60,214 bases of DNA from Nocardiopsis suaedae (GTDB taxonomy: Bacteria > Actinomycetota > Actinomycetes > Streptosporangiales > Streptosporangiaceae). The stretch covers positions 1 to 60,214 of the forward strand of contig NZ_JAQFWP010000042.1 of NCBI RefSeq assembly GCF_027706745.1, read 5' to 3'. How positions within the stretch are numbered: position 1 is the stretch's first letter; each line of letters begins with the position of its first letter. The notes beneath the pieces were generated by a model. It was given only the letters and a program-made list of their open reading frames with translations. It was not told where the DNA came from and made no database searches. A program made the translations under genes and the position numbers. Shown piece after piece: positions 25,136 to 34,169 of this stretch.

Positions 25136-26772
25136 TGGAGGCCGCATCCCCCGGGGCGGGGACGGTGGCCGCGGGGGAGGCCCCCGGGGCCCGGTACCCG
25201 CTGTTCTCCCCTGAGTGGCTCGCCTGCGCCTCGGCCGCGTTCGCCGGCCTCCCGGCCGACGGGGACTCGGCCGTGCGGGTCCGCCTGTGCGTCACCGACG
25301 CGCCCCGGGCGACGGCCGACACCGTGGAGATCACGGCCGACCTGGCCACGGGCGGGCTCCGGTTCCGCGCGGAGGCCGGGTCCGAGCGGCCGGGGCTCGC
25401 CTTCACCCTCTCCCACGCGGACGCGCGGACACTGCTCCTGGGAGGCCAGGAGGAGCGCACGCGCCTGTTCGAGCACGGGGGGCTGCGTTTGGAAGGGGCC
25501 TTCCTCTTCCTGTTCTTCCTCGACCGCGTCCTGGAGCAGGACGTGTCCGGGGCGCTGGCGCGGCTGCGCCGCCGGACAGCCGACCCGCCCCGGTCCCGGC
25601 CCCCGCAGAGGGGCCGGGACCGGGCGCCCGGGGACCAGGGGGAGGCCGGCGCGGAGGCCGCGGCGGTCCGGGAGGCCGCCGACGCCCTGCCCGGGACGGT
25701 CGCGGCGCTGCGCGCCGAGCTCGGCCGCACCACGCCGGGGGCGCAGCTCTACGTGGGCCACGCCCCCTCCGGGACCGCGGTGTCCGCCGCCTTCGGCCAG
25801 GCCCGGCCGGGCGTGCCCTTCACCCGCCGGTCGCGGCCGATCTGGTACTGCTGCTCCAAGACGGTCGGGGCCGTGGCCATCGGACGGCTCTGGGAGCGCG
25901 GACTCGTCGACCCGATGCGCCCGGTCGCCGACTACCTGCCCTGGTTCACGGGGGAGGGGCGCGAGCACATCACCCTCTACCAGATGCTCACGCACACCAC
26001 GCCGGTCCCGATGGCCCTGGACCCGCTGCACGGGGCGTTCGCCGCGCCGGTCGCCGTCCGCCGCGAGCAGGTACGGACGATGCGGATCCCCGCCGGGGAG
26101 CCGGGCCGGAGGATCAACTACGCGCCGTGGTGGGCGTGGTTCCTGCTGGCGGAGGTCGTCCGGGCCGTCGACGGCCGCGACTACGAGCGCTTCGCGGCCG
26201 AGGAGGTCCTGCGGCCCTGCGCGATGTCCGACACCCGGATGGTGCTCACACCGGGGGAGTACCGGGCGGAGAAGGACCGGCTCCCGCTGATCCACATCAC
26301 CGGCGGCGCGTTCCCGCCCCAGGCCACGCACTGGTACGCGACGGAAGCCGCGTGCACCCGCCCCATCCACGGGCTGAACATGCGGGGTCCGGTGCGCGAC
26401 CTCGGGCGCTTCTTCGAGGCGCTGCTGCGGGGCGGGTCCGGTCCCGGGGGCCGGATCCTGCTGCCCCAGACCACCGCGGCGATGACGGCCCGCCACCGGG
26501 TCGGCCTGACCGACCCCTTCGGCAACGCCGACTGGGGGCTGGGGTTCCGGGTGGAGTCCCACCACCTGGGGGAGGCCTACACCGCGTTCAGCCGCCACGC
26601 CTCGGTCCGGACCTTCGGGCACTACGGGCTGTGGACCTCCCTGGCGTTCGCCGACCCGGACGCCGGGCTCGTGGTCGCACTGCACCTCAATGGAAAGACG
26701 ATGCAGGACGAGCACCGGAAAAGGACCCTGGCCGTGTGCGACGCCGTTTACACCGATCTCGGGCTCGCCTGA
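25135..26772 (+). CDS. SCP2-like / class C beta-lactamase-fold fusion with altered active site
   Basis: 545-residue protein. Residues about 45-145 resemble a sterol-carrier-protein-2-like lipid-binding domain (GLAFTLSHADARTLLLGGQ, GGLRLEGAFLFLFFLDRVL). After a charged linker (150-180), residues 185-540 form a serine beta-lactamase/esterase fold. The S-x-x-K tetrad reads Cys239-Cys-Ser-Lys242 (IWYCCSKTVG), so the nucleophile position is cysteine. The Y-x-N motif reads Tyr329-Ala-Pro331, losing the Asn. The third motif, FGHYGLWTS, keeps H-x-G. It may act as a Cys-based acyltransferase or hydrolase, or be a non-catalytic binder; LovD-like acyl transfer in a biosynthetic cluster is the closest precedent. 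Confidence 0.82.
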   Translation: MEAASPGAGTVAAGEAPGARYPLFSPEWLACASAAFAGLPADGDSAVRVRLCVTDAPRATADTVEITADLATGGLRFRAEAGSERPGLAFTLSHADARTLLLGGQEERTRLFEHGGLRLEGAFLFLFFLDRVLEQDVSGALARLRRRTADPPRSRPPQRGRDRAPGDQGEAGAEAAAVREAADALPGTVAALRAELGRTTPGAQLYVGHAPSGTAVSAAFGQARPGVPFTRRSRPIWYCCSKTVGAVAIGRLWERGLVDPMRPVADYLPWFTGEGREHITLYQMLTHTTPVPMALDPLHGAFAAPVAVRREQVRTMRIPAGEPGRRINYAPWWAWFLLAEVVRAVDGRDYERFAAEEVLRPCAMSDTRMVLTPGEYRAEKDRLPLIHITGGAFPPQATHWYATEAACTRPIHGLNMRGPVRDLGRFFEALLRGGSGPGGRILLPQTTAAMTARHRVGLTDPFGNADWGLGFRVESHHLGEAYTAFSRHASVRTFGHYGLWTSLAFADPDAGLVVALHLNGKTMQDEHRKRTLAVCDAVYTDLGLA

Positions 26773-26831
26773 TCCGGCGCGTGCCCACTGCGAACCCCGT
26801 TTCGTTCTTCGTTCCCGAGAAGGAGAAATCG

Positions 26832-27920
26832 ATGACCATGCCGGAAGACGGCCTCCGTTCGCCCCATGACATCATCGCCATCGCGACCGCATTCTGGCGC
26901 TCGAAAGTGCTGTTGAGCGCGGTCGAGCTGGGGGTGTTCGCCGAGCTGGCGAAACGGCCGCGAAACGGCGGCGAGCTGTGCGCGGCGCTCGGTGTGAAAG
27001 GCCGGGGGGCGGGTGACTTCCTCGACGCGCTGGTCTCCATGGGGGTCCTGGAGCGCGAGGACGGGGTCTACCGGAACGCCCCCGTGGCCGCCGAGTACCT
27101 CGACCCCGCCAAGCCCGTCACGGACATCAGCGGATACCTCTCCTTCCTGAACGCCGGGTTCGGCTGGTGGTCCCGGCTCACCGAGGGGCTGCGCAGCGGG
27201 GACCGGCTCGACTTCGCCTCCGCTCTGGCCGCCTCGGGCGGCGGGGACGGCGGCGCCGCGGGCGACGGCGTCCTGCGCGGCGCCGACCCCGGCAGCGACA
27301 CCTTCGGCGAGGCGTTCTCCACCGCCGACCAGGTGACCGGCTTCGTCCGGGCCATGACCGGGTACAGCATGGGCGCCAACCGCGCCATCGCCGGGGCGTT
27401 CGACTGGTCCGGCGTGCGGACGGTCGTGGACGTGGGCTGCTCCGAGGGCGCGTTCCTGGCCCAGGTGCTCGGCGCCCACCCCCACCTGAGCGGTACCGGG
27501 TTCGACCTTCCGGAGGTGGGCGCCCGGTTCGCCGAGCACCTGGGGCAGGCGGGTGCGGCCGGCCGCGCCCGCTTCGTCGGCGGGGACTTCTTCACCGACC
27601 CCCTCCCGGCCGGGGACGTCATCGTGATGGGCCACGTGCTGCACGACTGGGACGAGGAGGTCAAGCGGATGCTCGTCCGCAAGGCCCACGAGGCCCTGGA
27701 GCCCGGGGGCAGGCTCCTGGTCTATGAGTCGCTCATCGACGACGGCCGCCGGACCAACACCATGGGGATGCTCACAAGCCTCAACGTCTCCCTGGTCTCC
27801 GTCGGCGGGCGGGGGTACACCGGGGCGCAGTGCCGGGAATGGATGGCCGACGCGGGTTTCGGCGGCATCACCGTCCGCCACCTGGACGGTCCCGAGTACA
27901 TGGTCGTCGCCGTGAAGTGA
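26832..27920 (+). CDS. O-methyltransferase with N-terminal winged helix (Methyltransf_2 type)
   Basis: 362-residue SAM-dependent O-methyltransferase of the type common in polyketide and phenazine pathways. Residues 15-95 form the dimerisation winged helix ('VLLSAVELGVFAELAKRPRN', GAGDFLDALVSMGVLERE). Residues about 195-350 are the Rossmann domain with VVDVGCSEGAFLAQVL and the catalytic-region motif VMGHVLHDWDEE (His followed by DWDEE). AAGGAGAAA precedes the ATG; 60 bases separate it from the previous gene, so it may have extra expression control. Last structural gene before the terminator. Usual targets are phenolic or enolic hydroxyls. Confidence 0.92.
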   Translation: MTMPEDGLRSPHDIIAIATAFWRSKVLLSAVELGVFAELAKRPRNGGELCAALGVKGRGAGDFLDALVSMGVLEREDGVYRNAPVAAEYLDPAKPVTDISGYLSFLNAGFGWWSRLTEGLRSGDRLDFASALAASGGGDGGAAGDGVLRGADPGSDTFGEAFSTADQVTGFVRAMTGYSMGANRAIAGAFDWSGVRTVVDVGCSEGAFLAQVLGAHPHLSGTGFDLPEVGARFAEHLGQAGAAGRARFVGGDFFTDPLPAGDVIVMGHVLHDWDEEVKRMLVRKAHEALEPGGRLLVYESLIDDGRRTNTMGMLTSLNVSLVSVGGRGYTGAQCREWMADAGFGGITVRHLDGPEYMVVAVK

Positions 27921-27927
27921 GGACCCC

Positions 27928-27967
27928 GGCCGGGCCGTTCCGCGCGGCCGTGCGGAACGGCCCGGCC
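27928..27967 (+). terminator. Strong hairpin ending the biosynthetic operon
   Basis: Perfect 16-bp stem GGCCGGGCCGTTCCGC / GCGGAACGGCCCGGCC with an 8-base loop, 8 bases after the O-methyltransferase stop. It separates the operon from the LAL regulator gene. Confidence 0.8.
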
Positions 27968-28037
27968 CCCCTGTCAAGGAGCCGTCAAGAATGGCTGCCG
28001 TGCCGCTCGGGCCGATCACGGACAGCCAGTGTTCCGC

Positions 28038-28043
28038 TACAAT
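28038..28043 (+). promoter_or_regulatory. Candidate -10 element of the LAL regulator gene
   Basis: TACAAT, 70 bases before the regulator's ATG, is the best sigma-70-like hexamer in the 145-base gap after the terminator. No convincing -35 is visible, so activator dependence is possible. Confidence 0.35.
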
Positions 28044-28112
28044 CCCAGATGCTGCTTAATCGTTTCCATCCCCCAGATCGAAGAGCCTGATTCTGGATTT
28101 AGAGGCGGTCGG

Positions 28113-30962
28113 ATGAGGACGGAAACCCCTGAGACCTGCGCGAGGGCATTCGAGGAAATGCTGCAGGGGGATCAGTGCGACCGAGGCGGCGGTCTCGTGG
28201 TGTACGGGGGGCCGGGGTCAGGGAAGACGACCCTGATGAGGCGTTTCCTCGAACTGGCGGAGGAGGCGGGGGCCCCGTTCCTGTCCGCCACGGGATTCCA
28301 CGCCGAACGCGGGCTCCCCTACTCCATCCTGGAACAGTTCGCCTGTTCGCCCGGCATCTCCCCGGACGCCCGCCGCTCCCTGGTGCGGCTGATCGAGACC
28401 GGTGCCCCGCCCGTGCACGGGGGAGACGTTCCGGCCCCCCTCCTTCGGGACCTGGCCGACGCCCTGCGCGGGCTCGCCCGCGACACCCCGCTGGTGGTCG
28501 CCGTCGACGACGCGCACCACGCCGATCCGGCCTCCTGGCAGTGCCTGCTCCACTTGGCCCGGCGCGCGCGGTGCACCGGGATCATCACCGTACTGACCTG
28601 TGTCGGAACGCGGAGGGAGGGGATCGCCGACGGGCGGCCGGAGCTCCCCGACACCCCGGGCCGCCGCACGGTCGAGCTCGCCGCCCTGACCGGCTCGGGG
28701 GTCCGCAGGCTCGTGGAGGAAAGGCTCGGCACCGTGTCGGCGGGGTGGTCCGCCTACCTGCACGGCATCAGCGGCGGGAACCGTGCGCTCGTCCAGGCCC
28801 TGCTCTGCGACGCCTCCGGGCTCCGAGGCGCCCCGGCGCACGGTGCCGACGCCCCGGAGGCCGCCGACGGTACGGGCAAGGTGCTCGCGGTGGCCTACCT
28901 CGGCCTGCTCCGTCGCCATCCGCCCCTGCTGGAGTGTGCGCGCGCCCTCGCCGTGCTCGGTGAGCACGCCACGCCCGAGCTGGCCGCTCGCCTCTCGGAA
29001 GGCGGGGCGGCGGCCACCGGGCGCCAGGTCCGAACGCTGGACCGCGCCGGGCTGCTGGACGGAGCCGGTTTCCGCCACCCCGCCGCGCGGTCCGCCGTCC
29101 TGGAATCGCTGGACCGCGCCGAGCGCTCCCGGCTCCACCGCCGCTGTGCCGAGCTGCTGGCCGAGGAGGGCGCCCCGGCGGAGGCCGTCGCCCCCCACCT
29201 GGTGGCCGCGGACGAACGGCCGACGCCGGCGCAGGTCGTCCTCCTGCGCACCGCCGCCGAACGGCTGATCCGCGACGGGCGCACCGAGGAGGCGGTGCGG
29301 TGCCTGCGCCTCGCCGAGCGGGCCGACCTCGATGAGCGGCAGCGGTGCGCCGTGGTGCTGGAGCGGGCCGCCGCCCAGTGGCACATCAATCCCGCCATGG
29401 CGTGTCCGGGGACCGACCACCTCCTGGCCGGCATGCGCTCCGGTCTGCTCGACGGCCGGGAACTGAACCTCCTGCTCACGTGGCTGCTGCTGTTCGGCCG
29501 GGAGGAGGCGCACGAGGTGGCGGTGCGGATCGCCGGGACCGCCGCCGCGACACCGGACGGCCGCGAGCGGATCCAGGCCGCGCGATTGCTGTTCGCCCTC
29601 ATCCACACCGACCCTCCCGAAGAGCTCGGTGCGCCGGGCGCCCCGGGGGAGGCCCTGCCCGGGATCGCGGCCACCATGGCCGCCTGGACCGAGCGGGTCC
29701 TGGGCCTGCCCGTCGATCCCGCCGACCTTCCGGCCGGTCCCGCGGGCGCGGACGGCGCGCCCCACCGGGACGGTCCCGCGACGGCCCCGGTTCCGCTGAT
29801 GGGACCGGAGCAGGAGCGCCACCAGGAGTGCATCACGGCGTGCCTGGTGGGGACGGCGCTCGTGGACTACGGCGCGTTCCCGCTCGCGGAGCGGCTGGGA
29901 GAGGAGCTGATGGCCCGGTACCCGGCCGCCTCCTTCCCCGCCTCCCACGCGGCCGCCGCCAGCCTGCGCGCGGGCGCCGCACTGGCCCGCGGGGACCTGC
30001 GCCGGGCGGCCGAGCTCGCCGACACCGCGCTCGAACTCCTCCCGGACGAGGGGTGGGGGGTGTTCCTCAGTGCTCCGCTGGGCACGGCGGTGGTCGCACA
30101 CACCCTTCTGGGCAGGCCCGAAACGGCCGCGCGCTACCTTGAGCGCCCGGTCCCCGACATGCTCTTCCGGACACGGCTCGGCTCGACGTACCTCCTGGCG
30201 CGCGGGCACCACTACCTGGCCACAGGCCGTCCGAACGCCGCCTTGGGCGACTTCACCGCATGCGAGACGGCATTGGAGCCGGGGATGGACGGGCTGTACC
30301 GGGTCGCGCGCTGGAGGACCAGCGCCGCCGAGGCGTATCTGGCCATGGGGAGGCGCCGGGAGGCACGGAAGCTGGCCGAGGAGGAACTGGCGAGACTGGA
30401 CGGCGGTCCGGCCCGGGGCAGGGCCCTGCGCATCATGGCCGCCGTCGGCGACCCCGCCCGGCGGGAGCGGTACCTGGAGGAGGCCGTATCGGTCCTGCGG
30501 GACTGCCGTGCCCGCCTCGACCTGGCCTACGCACTCGTCGGCCTGGGCCGGGTGCGCATGGAGAACGGTGCCCACCAGGAGGCGCGCCCCCTGCTCCAGG
30601 AGGCCAGGTGGCTCGCCGACGTGTGCGGGGCCTCCTATGAGCGGCTCACGGCCGGTGCGGGATGGGAGGCCCAGGCCGCCGTCCCCGAGCCGCGCACGGC
30701 GGATCCCGCGGCGCTCGGCACGGGCCCCGCCGCGGCCGCGTCCCACGTGCGGCCCGCCCTGTCGGAGGCGGAGTGGCGCGTCGCCGTACTGGCCGCCGAG
30801 GGCCGCTCAAACCGCCAGATCGCCAAGCGCTTCTACATCACGGTCAGCACGGTCGAACAGCACCTGACCCGCGTCTACCGCAAGCTCTCGGTCGAGGGGC
30901 GCTCGGAGCTGGCGAGGCTGCTCGGCCCCTTCATCCGCCTCGAAGAGCGCCCCTCGGGCTGA
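28113..30962 (+). CDS. LAL-type (LuxR-family) ATP-binding cluster regulator
   Basis: 949-residue transcription activator of the large ATP-binding LuxR group, frequent as pathway-specific activators in actinomycete biosynthetic clusters. N-terminal AAA/STAND ATPase with Walker A YGGPGSGKTTLM (31-42) and Walker B VVAVDDAHHAD. A long TPR-like helical middle follows, and the C-terminal LuxR helix-turn-helix has AAEGRSNRQIAKRFYITVST and VEQHLTRVYRKLSVEGRSEL. ATG 28113 is preferred over 28029, whose extra residues are not family-like. It directly follows the biosynthetic operon, so it is the likely activator of 17.9-27.9 kb. Confidence 0.93.
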   Translation: MRTETPETCARAFEEMLQGDQCDRGGGLVVYGGPGSGKTTLMRRFLELAEEAGAPFLSATGFHAERGLPYSILEQFACSPGISPDARRSLVRLIETGAPPVHGGDVPAPLLRDLADALRGLARDTPLVVAVDDAHHADPASWQCLLHLARRARCTGIITVLTCVGTRREGIADGRPELPDTPGRRTVELAALTGSGVRRLVEERLGTVSAGWSAYLHGISGGNRALVQALLCDASGLRGAPAHGADAPEAADGTGKVLAVAYLGLLRRHPPLLECARALAVLGEHATPELAARLSEGGAAATGRQVRTLDRAGLLDGAGFRHPAARSAVLESLDRAERSRLHRRCAELLAEEGAPAEAVAPHLVAADERPTPAQVVLLRTAAERLIRDGRTEEAVRCLRLAERADLDERQRCAVVLERAAAQWHINPAMACPGTDHLLAGMRSGLLDGRELNLLLTWLLLFGREEAHEVAVRIAGTAAATPDGRERIQAARLLFALIHTDPPEELGAPGAPGEALPGIAATMAAWTERVLGLPVDPADLPAGPAGADGAPHRDGPATAPVPLMGPEQERHQECITACLVGTALVDYGAFPLAERLGEELMARYPAASFPASHAAAASLRAGAALARGDLRRAAELADTALELLPDEGWGVFLSAPLGTAVVAHTLLGRPETAARYLERPVPDMLFRTRLGSTYLLARGHHYLATGRPNAALGDFTACETALEPGMDGLYRVARWRTSAAEAYLAMGRRREARKLAEEELARLDGGPARGRALRIMAAVGDPARRERYLEEAVSVLRDCRARLDLAYALVGLGRVRMENGAHQEARPLLQEARWLADVCGASYERLTAGAGWEAQAAVPEPRTADPAALGTGPAAAASHVRPALSEAEWRVAVLAAEGRSNRQIAKRFYITVSTVEQHLTRVYRKLSVEGRSELARLLGPFIRLEERPSG

Positions 30963-30984
30963 ACCCGGCACCGCGGCACGGTCG

Positions 30985-31016
30985 GGGCCGGACGCCCCGG
31001 GTCGGGCGCCCGGCCC
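30985..31016. terminator. Bidirectional hairpin between convergent genes
   Basis: 13-bp stem with one A/C mismatch (GGGCCGGACGCCC / GGGCGCCCGGCCC) and a 6-base loop between the convergent LAL regulator and the membrane protein gene. Confidence 0.6.
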
Positions 31017-31035
31017 GCGGGAGGGACGGGAGGGA

Positions 31036-33021
31036 TCAGTCCGGCCAGTCCCCTGGCGGTGTGTGGCCGGATGGGCCCGACCGCCGATCGCGGTCGAGCC
31101 AGTTCTTCCCTTCTGCGGCGATGCCCTCGAGAATCCTCAGCGTAGAGCTGAAGCCGGCCGCGTCGAGGCTGATCTCGGTGATCTCCTCCGGGTCCTCATC
31201 GGGCTCCGACGGGTCGCTCTCCGGCTCATTGACGAGGACCCGCTTCGGCTCTCCGTTCATCAGTGTCAGGCTGAGCGTGTAGCCGGATCCGGCCGTCTGG
31301 TCCACATGAACGGAAGAGATCGATTCGAATCGGAAGTTGTCGCGTTGCTGGCCGTCGGTCTGCGCGCGTTCAAAGTCGAGTTTAGCGCCGACTTCACGTA
31401 CGCCGTCCTCCGTCAGGAGGAACACGACCATGTTGTATTTCGAGTACCGCCAGGGTCCGTCCGTGACCCTGGCTCGTTTGCAAGGACGGTGTGGCGCCTG
31501 GAGGAAGGCATGGCCGAGAATGTCGTGCCAAGCGAGGCTGTGTTGTTTCAGTGCATCGTTGAGTATTACCGTCTTGTCGCAGTTGAGCCACTCCTCCATC
31601 TCTTCTTCGGAAGGGCGTGTCGAATCGAGCTTCGACTTCCAGCGGTCGTATTCGCGCCGGCGTTCCGCAAGTGCTCCGGCACGCTCCTGTTCCGTGTCGG
31701 CGGCGCGTCGGTACTCGCTGCTGATGTACAGCCACCAAGGGACGGCGAACCTGCCTGTCACGACCGAGGCCACGGCCGCCAGGGCTGCCGTCAGCGGATT
31801 CGCCTGGAGCGCTCCGAAGAGGACCCCGGCGCTTGCGGGCGCGAGTGTGAGGCACGAGATCCAGCACCAGAGCTTGGTCGCCCCTGCGACGGCGTACCTG
31901 TCGCGGAAATCGAACAACGTGTCCGACTCCCAGCGGTCGCGGACATCGCGGGCCATAAACCGGATCAGCCAGTGGATCTTCTCGGCCGGAGTCCTGCTTT
32001 CGCGGTAGAGCTCTACGACCTCGTCGCGCAGCGTGGTGCGGATGCCGACTGAGTCGGTAAGCCAGTCTTTTCTCTTCGCATCCTTCGGCCGATATTTGCC
32101 GAAGTAATATGAGAAGGCGTCATCGACGCGATCCGTGAACCCTTCTTCTGGGAGGCGTTCCCTTCTGAATCGGCCTGCGTGCTCGTGCTCCTTCTCCTTC
32201 AGTCTTCCCGCTCGAAAGTGCCACTCCCGCCCCTGGTGGAGCGCGACGTATCCGGCGGCGGCCAGGAGGAGGAGAGAGAGGATCGGGAGTGGTTCGGCGT
32301 TGATGAGCGCCGACCAGATGAGGTGGCCGAGCGCGAAAACGAACGGGGCGGACCAAGCGACCGCCCGTGGCCAGGCCCCATGAGGGAGGACGGCAGCGGG
32401 GCCCTTGAGGCGCCTCGGTTTGGCGGGGTCGGGGTGGAAATAGGCCCAGACCCGGTCGGTGCGGCCGTTGTCCGCCCTCGCGGCCATTGCCGTCGCGAGG
32501 GTCTCGGACCACACGCTGTCCTTGAGGTGGCCGGTGAGAATCTGGTCGAGATGGCGGAGGATCCTGTCGTGCTGAAGGCGGGGCAGGGCATCGAGGTCTT
32601 GGAGGGCGAGTGTGTGATCGGAGTCCGGGTCCTCCATACAGGCCAGGAGCTCGCAGACCACGTCCGAAGCGCGCTTCCAGTCGTCATCGGGGTGTGTGGT
32701 GAGGTCCTTCGGCAGACGGAGGAGGCGGTCCCGTTCCGAGGACGTCAGGTCGCGGTAGGGGCGTTTGCTGAGAAGGGATAGCGCCCTATGGAAGTGCGCT
32801 TCGGCGGTGTCGTGTCCACAAGCGATAGCTTCGTCTATGAGCTTGTGGGCCTTGTTCGGTGCGCCGTTCTCCAGGAAGCGGACTCCGACCCGATACTTCT
32901 CGGCCGGGGACGACTCGTTGAAGACCTGGTAGACGTTCGAGCCGTGAACGCTCGCCGCCTGGATGCCGATCGTCGCCCCAGGCCCCGCGTCGTTATAGGT
33001 TTCAGTGGCCTGGGCGGTCAT
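31036..33021 (-). CDS. Helical-repeat, four-TM membrane protein with GIQA motif (candidate effector)
   Basis: Unrecognised 661-residue protein, third gene of the Nudix/phosphorylase operon (ATGA overlap). Residues 18-34 carry IGIQAASVHGSNVYQVF, a motif also present in the upstream phosphorylase. Residues 38-90 look like a TPR-type helical hairpin set ('AHKLIDEAIACGHDTAEAHF'). Two hydrophobic pairs follow: 218-240 with 243-262, and 383-405 with 408-434. Charged cytoplasmic-looking segments separate them, and the C-terminal ~200 residues are hydrophilic (WHDILGHAFLQAP, 'ISSVHVDQTAGSGYTLSLTL'). No known catalytic motif was found. A membrane effector or sensor output is inferred from architecture and operon only. 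Confidence 0.8.
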   Translation of the reverse strand: MTAQATETYNDAGPGATIGIQAASVHGSNVYQVFNESSPAEKYRVGVRFLENGAPNKAHKLIDEAIACGHDTAEAHFHRALSLLSKRPYRDLTSSERDRLLRLPKDLTTHPDDDWKRASDVVCELLACMEDPDSDHTLALQDLDALPRLQHDRILRHLDQILTGHLKDSVWSETLATAMAARADNGRTDRVWAYFHPDPAKPRRLKGPAAVLPHGAWPRAVAWSAPFVFALGHLIWSALINAEPLPILSLLLLAAAGYVALHQGREWHFRAGRLKEKEHEHAGRFRRERLPEEGFTDRVDDAFSYYFGKYRPKDAKRKDWLTDSVGIRTTLRDEVVELYRESRTPAEKIHWLIRFMARDVRDRWESDTLFDFRDRYAVAGATKLWCWISCLTLAPASAGVLFGALQANPLTAALAAVASVVTGRFAVPWWLYISSEYRRAADTEQERAGALAERRREYDRWKSKLDSTRPSEEEMEEWLNCDKTVILNDALKQHSLAWHDILGHAFLQAPHRPCKRARVTDGPWRYSKYNMVVFLLTEDGVREVGAKLDFERAQTDGQQRDNFRFESISSVHVDQTAGSGYTLSLTLMNGEPKRVLVNEPESDPSEPDEDPEEITEISLDAAGFSSTLRILEGIAAEGKNWLDRDRRSGPSGHTPPGDWPD

Positions 33022-34169
33022 GAGGCTCCCTGGGCCGCGGTGATGTAGCCGTCCACCCTCGCCTCGAGGGCCGCGTTTCCAGTGACCAGCCCTCGCAGCC
33101 GCCTGAGAGGGAGCACCGCCCTTCTCCTCTCCTCCGAGCCGGCCGCTTCCAGCGCCTTATGGGTGAGGTCGAGTTCGGTCTCCGCCGCTTCCAGGGTGAG
33201 CGCGTCGATCGTTCCGGAGGAGTGTTCGCGCACCAGGTCGATGCGGAATCTCCGCAACTCCTCCTCGGCGAGGGCCGGGGCGTCCGCCTCGGAGGCATCG
33301 GAGGTCATGTAGACGTAGTTGGTACCGGAGATGCTCCCGGCCTGGATGCCCACGCGTCCGGAGGAGTCGTTGTTGACGGTGTGCCAGCCCTTTGGGAAGT
33401 CTGCCGGGTGCATCATGCGCTGCTCCTGTTCCTTGAAGATCTCCTCGGCGAGGCAGGTGGCGAACGCTGCGGCGTTCGCGGCGGCGACGGGCTGCCATGC
33501 CCGGTCATCGTCGGTGGCTTTCGTCCCGTCGGCGCGGTCGCTGATTCCGCGGATGACGGCCACGGGGGATCCGTTCAGGTGTCCGGCTTGGGCAACGCCC
33601 GCCGCCTCCATCTCGATCGCAAGCGCGTCGTTGTAGGTGTTCCGGATCCACCGCGCTTCGCTGGAGATACGGGAGTTCTGCACGACCTCTCCGGCGGCGA
33701 TGGGCCCGAAATGGACCTCGGGTGTGCGGAAAGCGGGTCCAGCAGGCTCCGCCCAGTCGCGGACCCTTCCCAGGTGAGCGCCGATCTGACTGATCTCGTG
33801 AGGGGCCTCCCACGCCCGCGGGCGTGCCTTGAGCCCGTCGTCCTCGCTGGTACCTCCGTGGTAGGCGTACACCTGCGTCGCCATGACGACGTCGCCAAGT
33901 GGGGTGGCGTCCCACAGCGCCCCGGCCACTCCGACGAAGAGCAGCGCATGCGGGGCGAACTCCTGGATCACTCGTTCGGCCAAGACCGCGGCGGGGTGGT
34001 TCCCTTTGCCGGTGAGGCCCAGGACGATGCTCCCTCCGGAAGTGAGGGAACCGATCTCGAACCGCGTCCCCCTTTCGTGCCGGTACGTTCGCGGTGCGAC
34101 GAGCCGTCGGCGGACGGCCTCATATTCGAGGTTGAAGGCGGTGAGGACCGCCACGGGGGTGCTCGTCAT
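33018..34169 (-). CDS. MTAN/PNP-like nucleoside phosphorylase with C-terminal GIQA module
   Basis: 383-residue two-part protein. Residues 1-245 are a nucleoside phosphorylase-1 domain of the 5'-methylthioadenosine/SAH nucleosidase type: Glu15 near the start (AFNLEYEAV), LLFVGVAGALWDATPLGDVV (77-96), substrate-binding ALAIEMEAAGVAQA (182-195) and the catalytic Asp211 in VIRGISDRADG. The catalytic residues seem complete. Residues 273-288 are VGIQAGSISGTNYVYM, then a helical domain (290-383). A free metabolic MTAN would be about 230 residues, so the C-terminal module marks a specialised role. Middle gene of an ATGA-coupled operon. I infer recognition or cleavage of a nucleotide signal. Confidence 0.88.
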   Translation of the reverse strand: MTSTPVAVLTAFNLEYEAVRRRLVAPRTYRHERGTRFEIGSLTSGGSIVLGLTGKGNHPAAVLAERVIQEFAPHALLFVGVAGALWDATPLGDVVMATQVYAYHGGTSEDDGLKARPRAWEAPHEISQIGAHLGRVRDWAEPAGPAFRTPEVHFGPIAAGEVVQNSRISSEARWIRNTYNDALAIEMEAAGVAQAGHLNGSPVAVIRGISDRADGTKATDDDRAWQPVAAANAAAFATCLAEEIFKEQEQRMMHPADFPKGWHTVNNDSSGRVGIQAGSISGTNYVYMTSDASEADAPALAEEELRRFRIDLVREHSSGTIDALTLEAAETELDLTHKALEAAGSEERRRAVLPLRRLRGLVTGNAALEARVDGYITAAQGAS

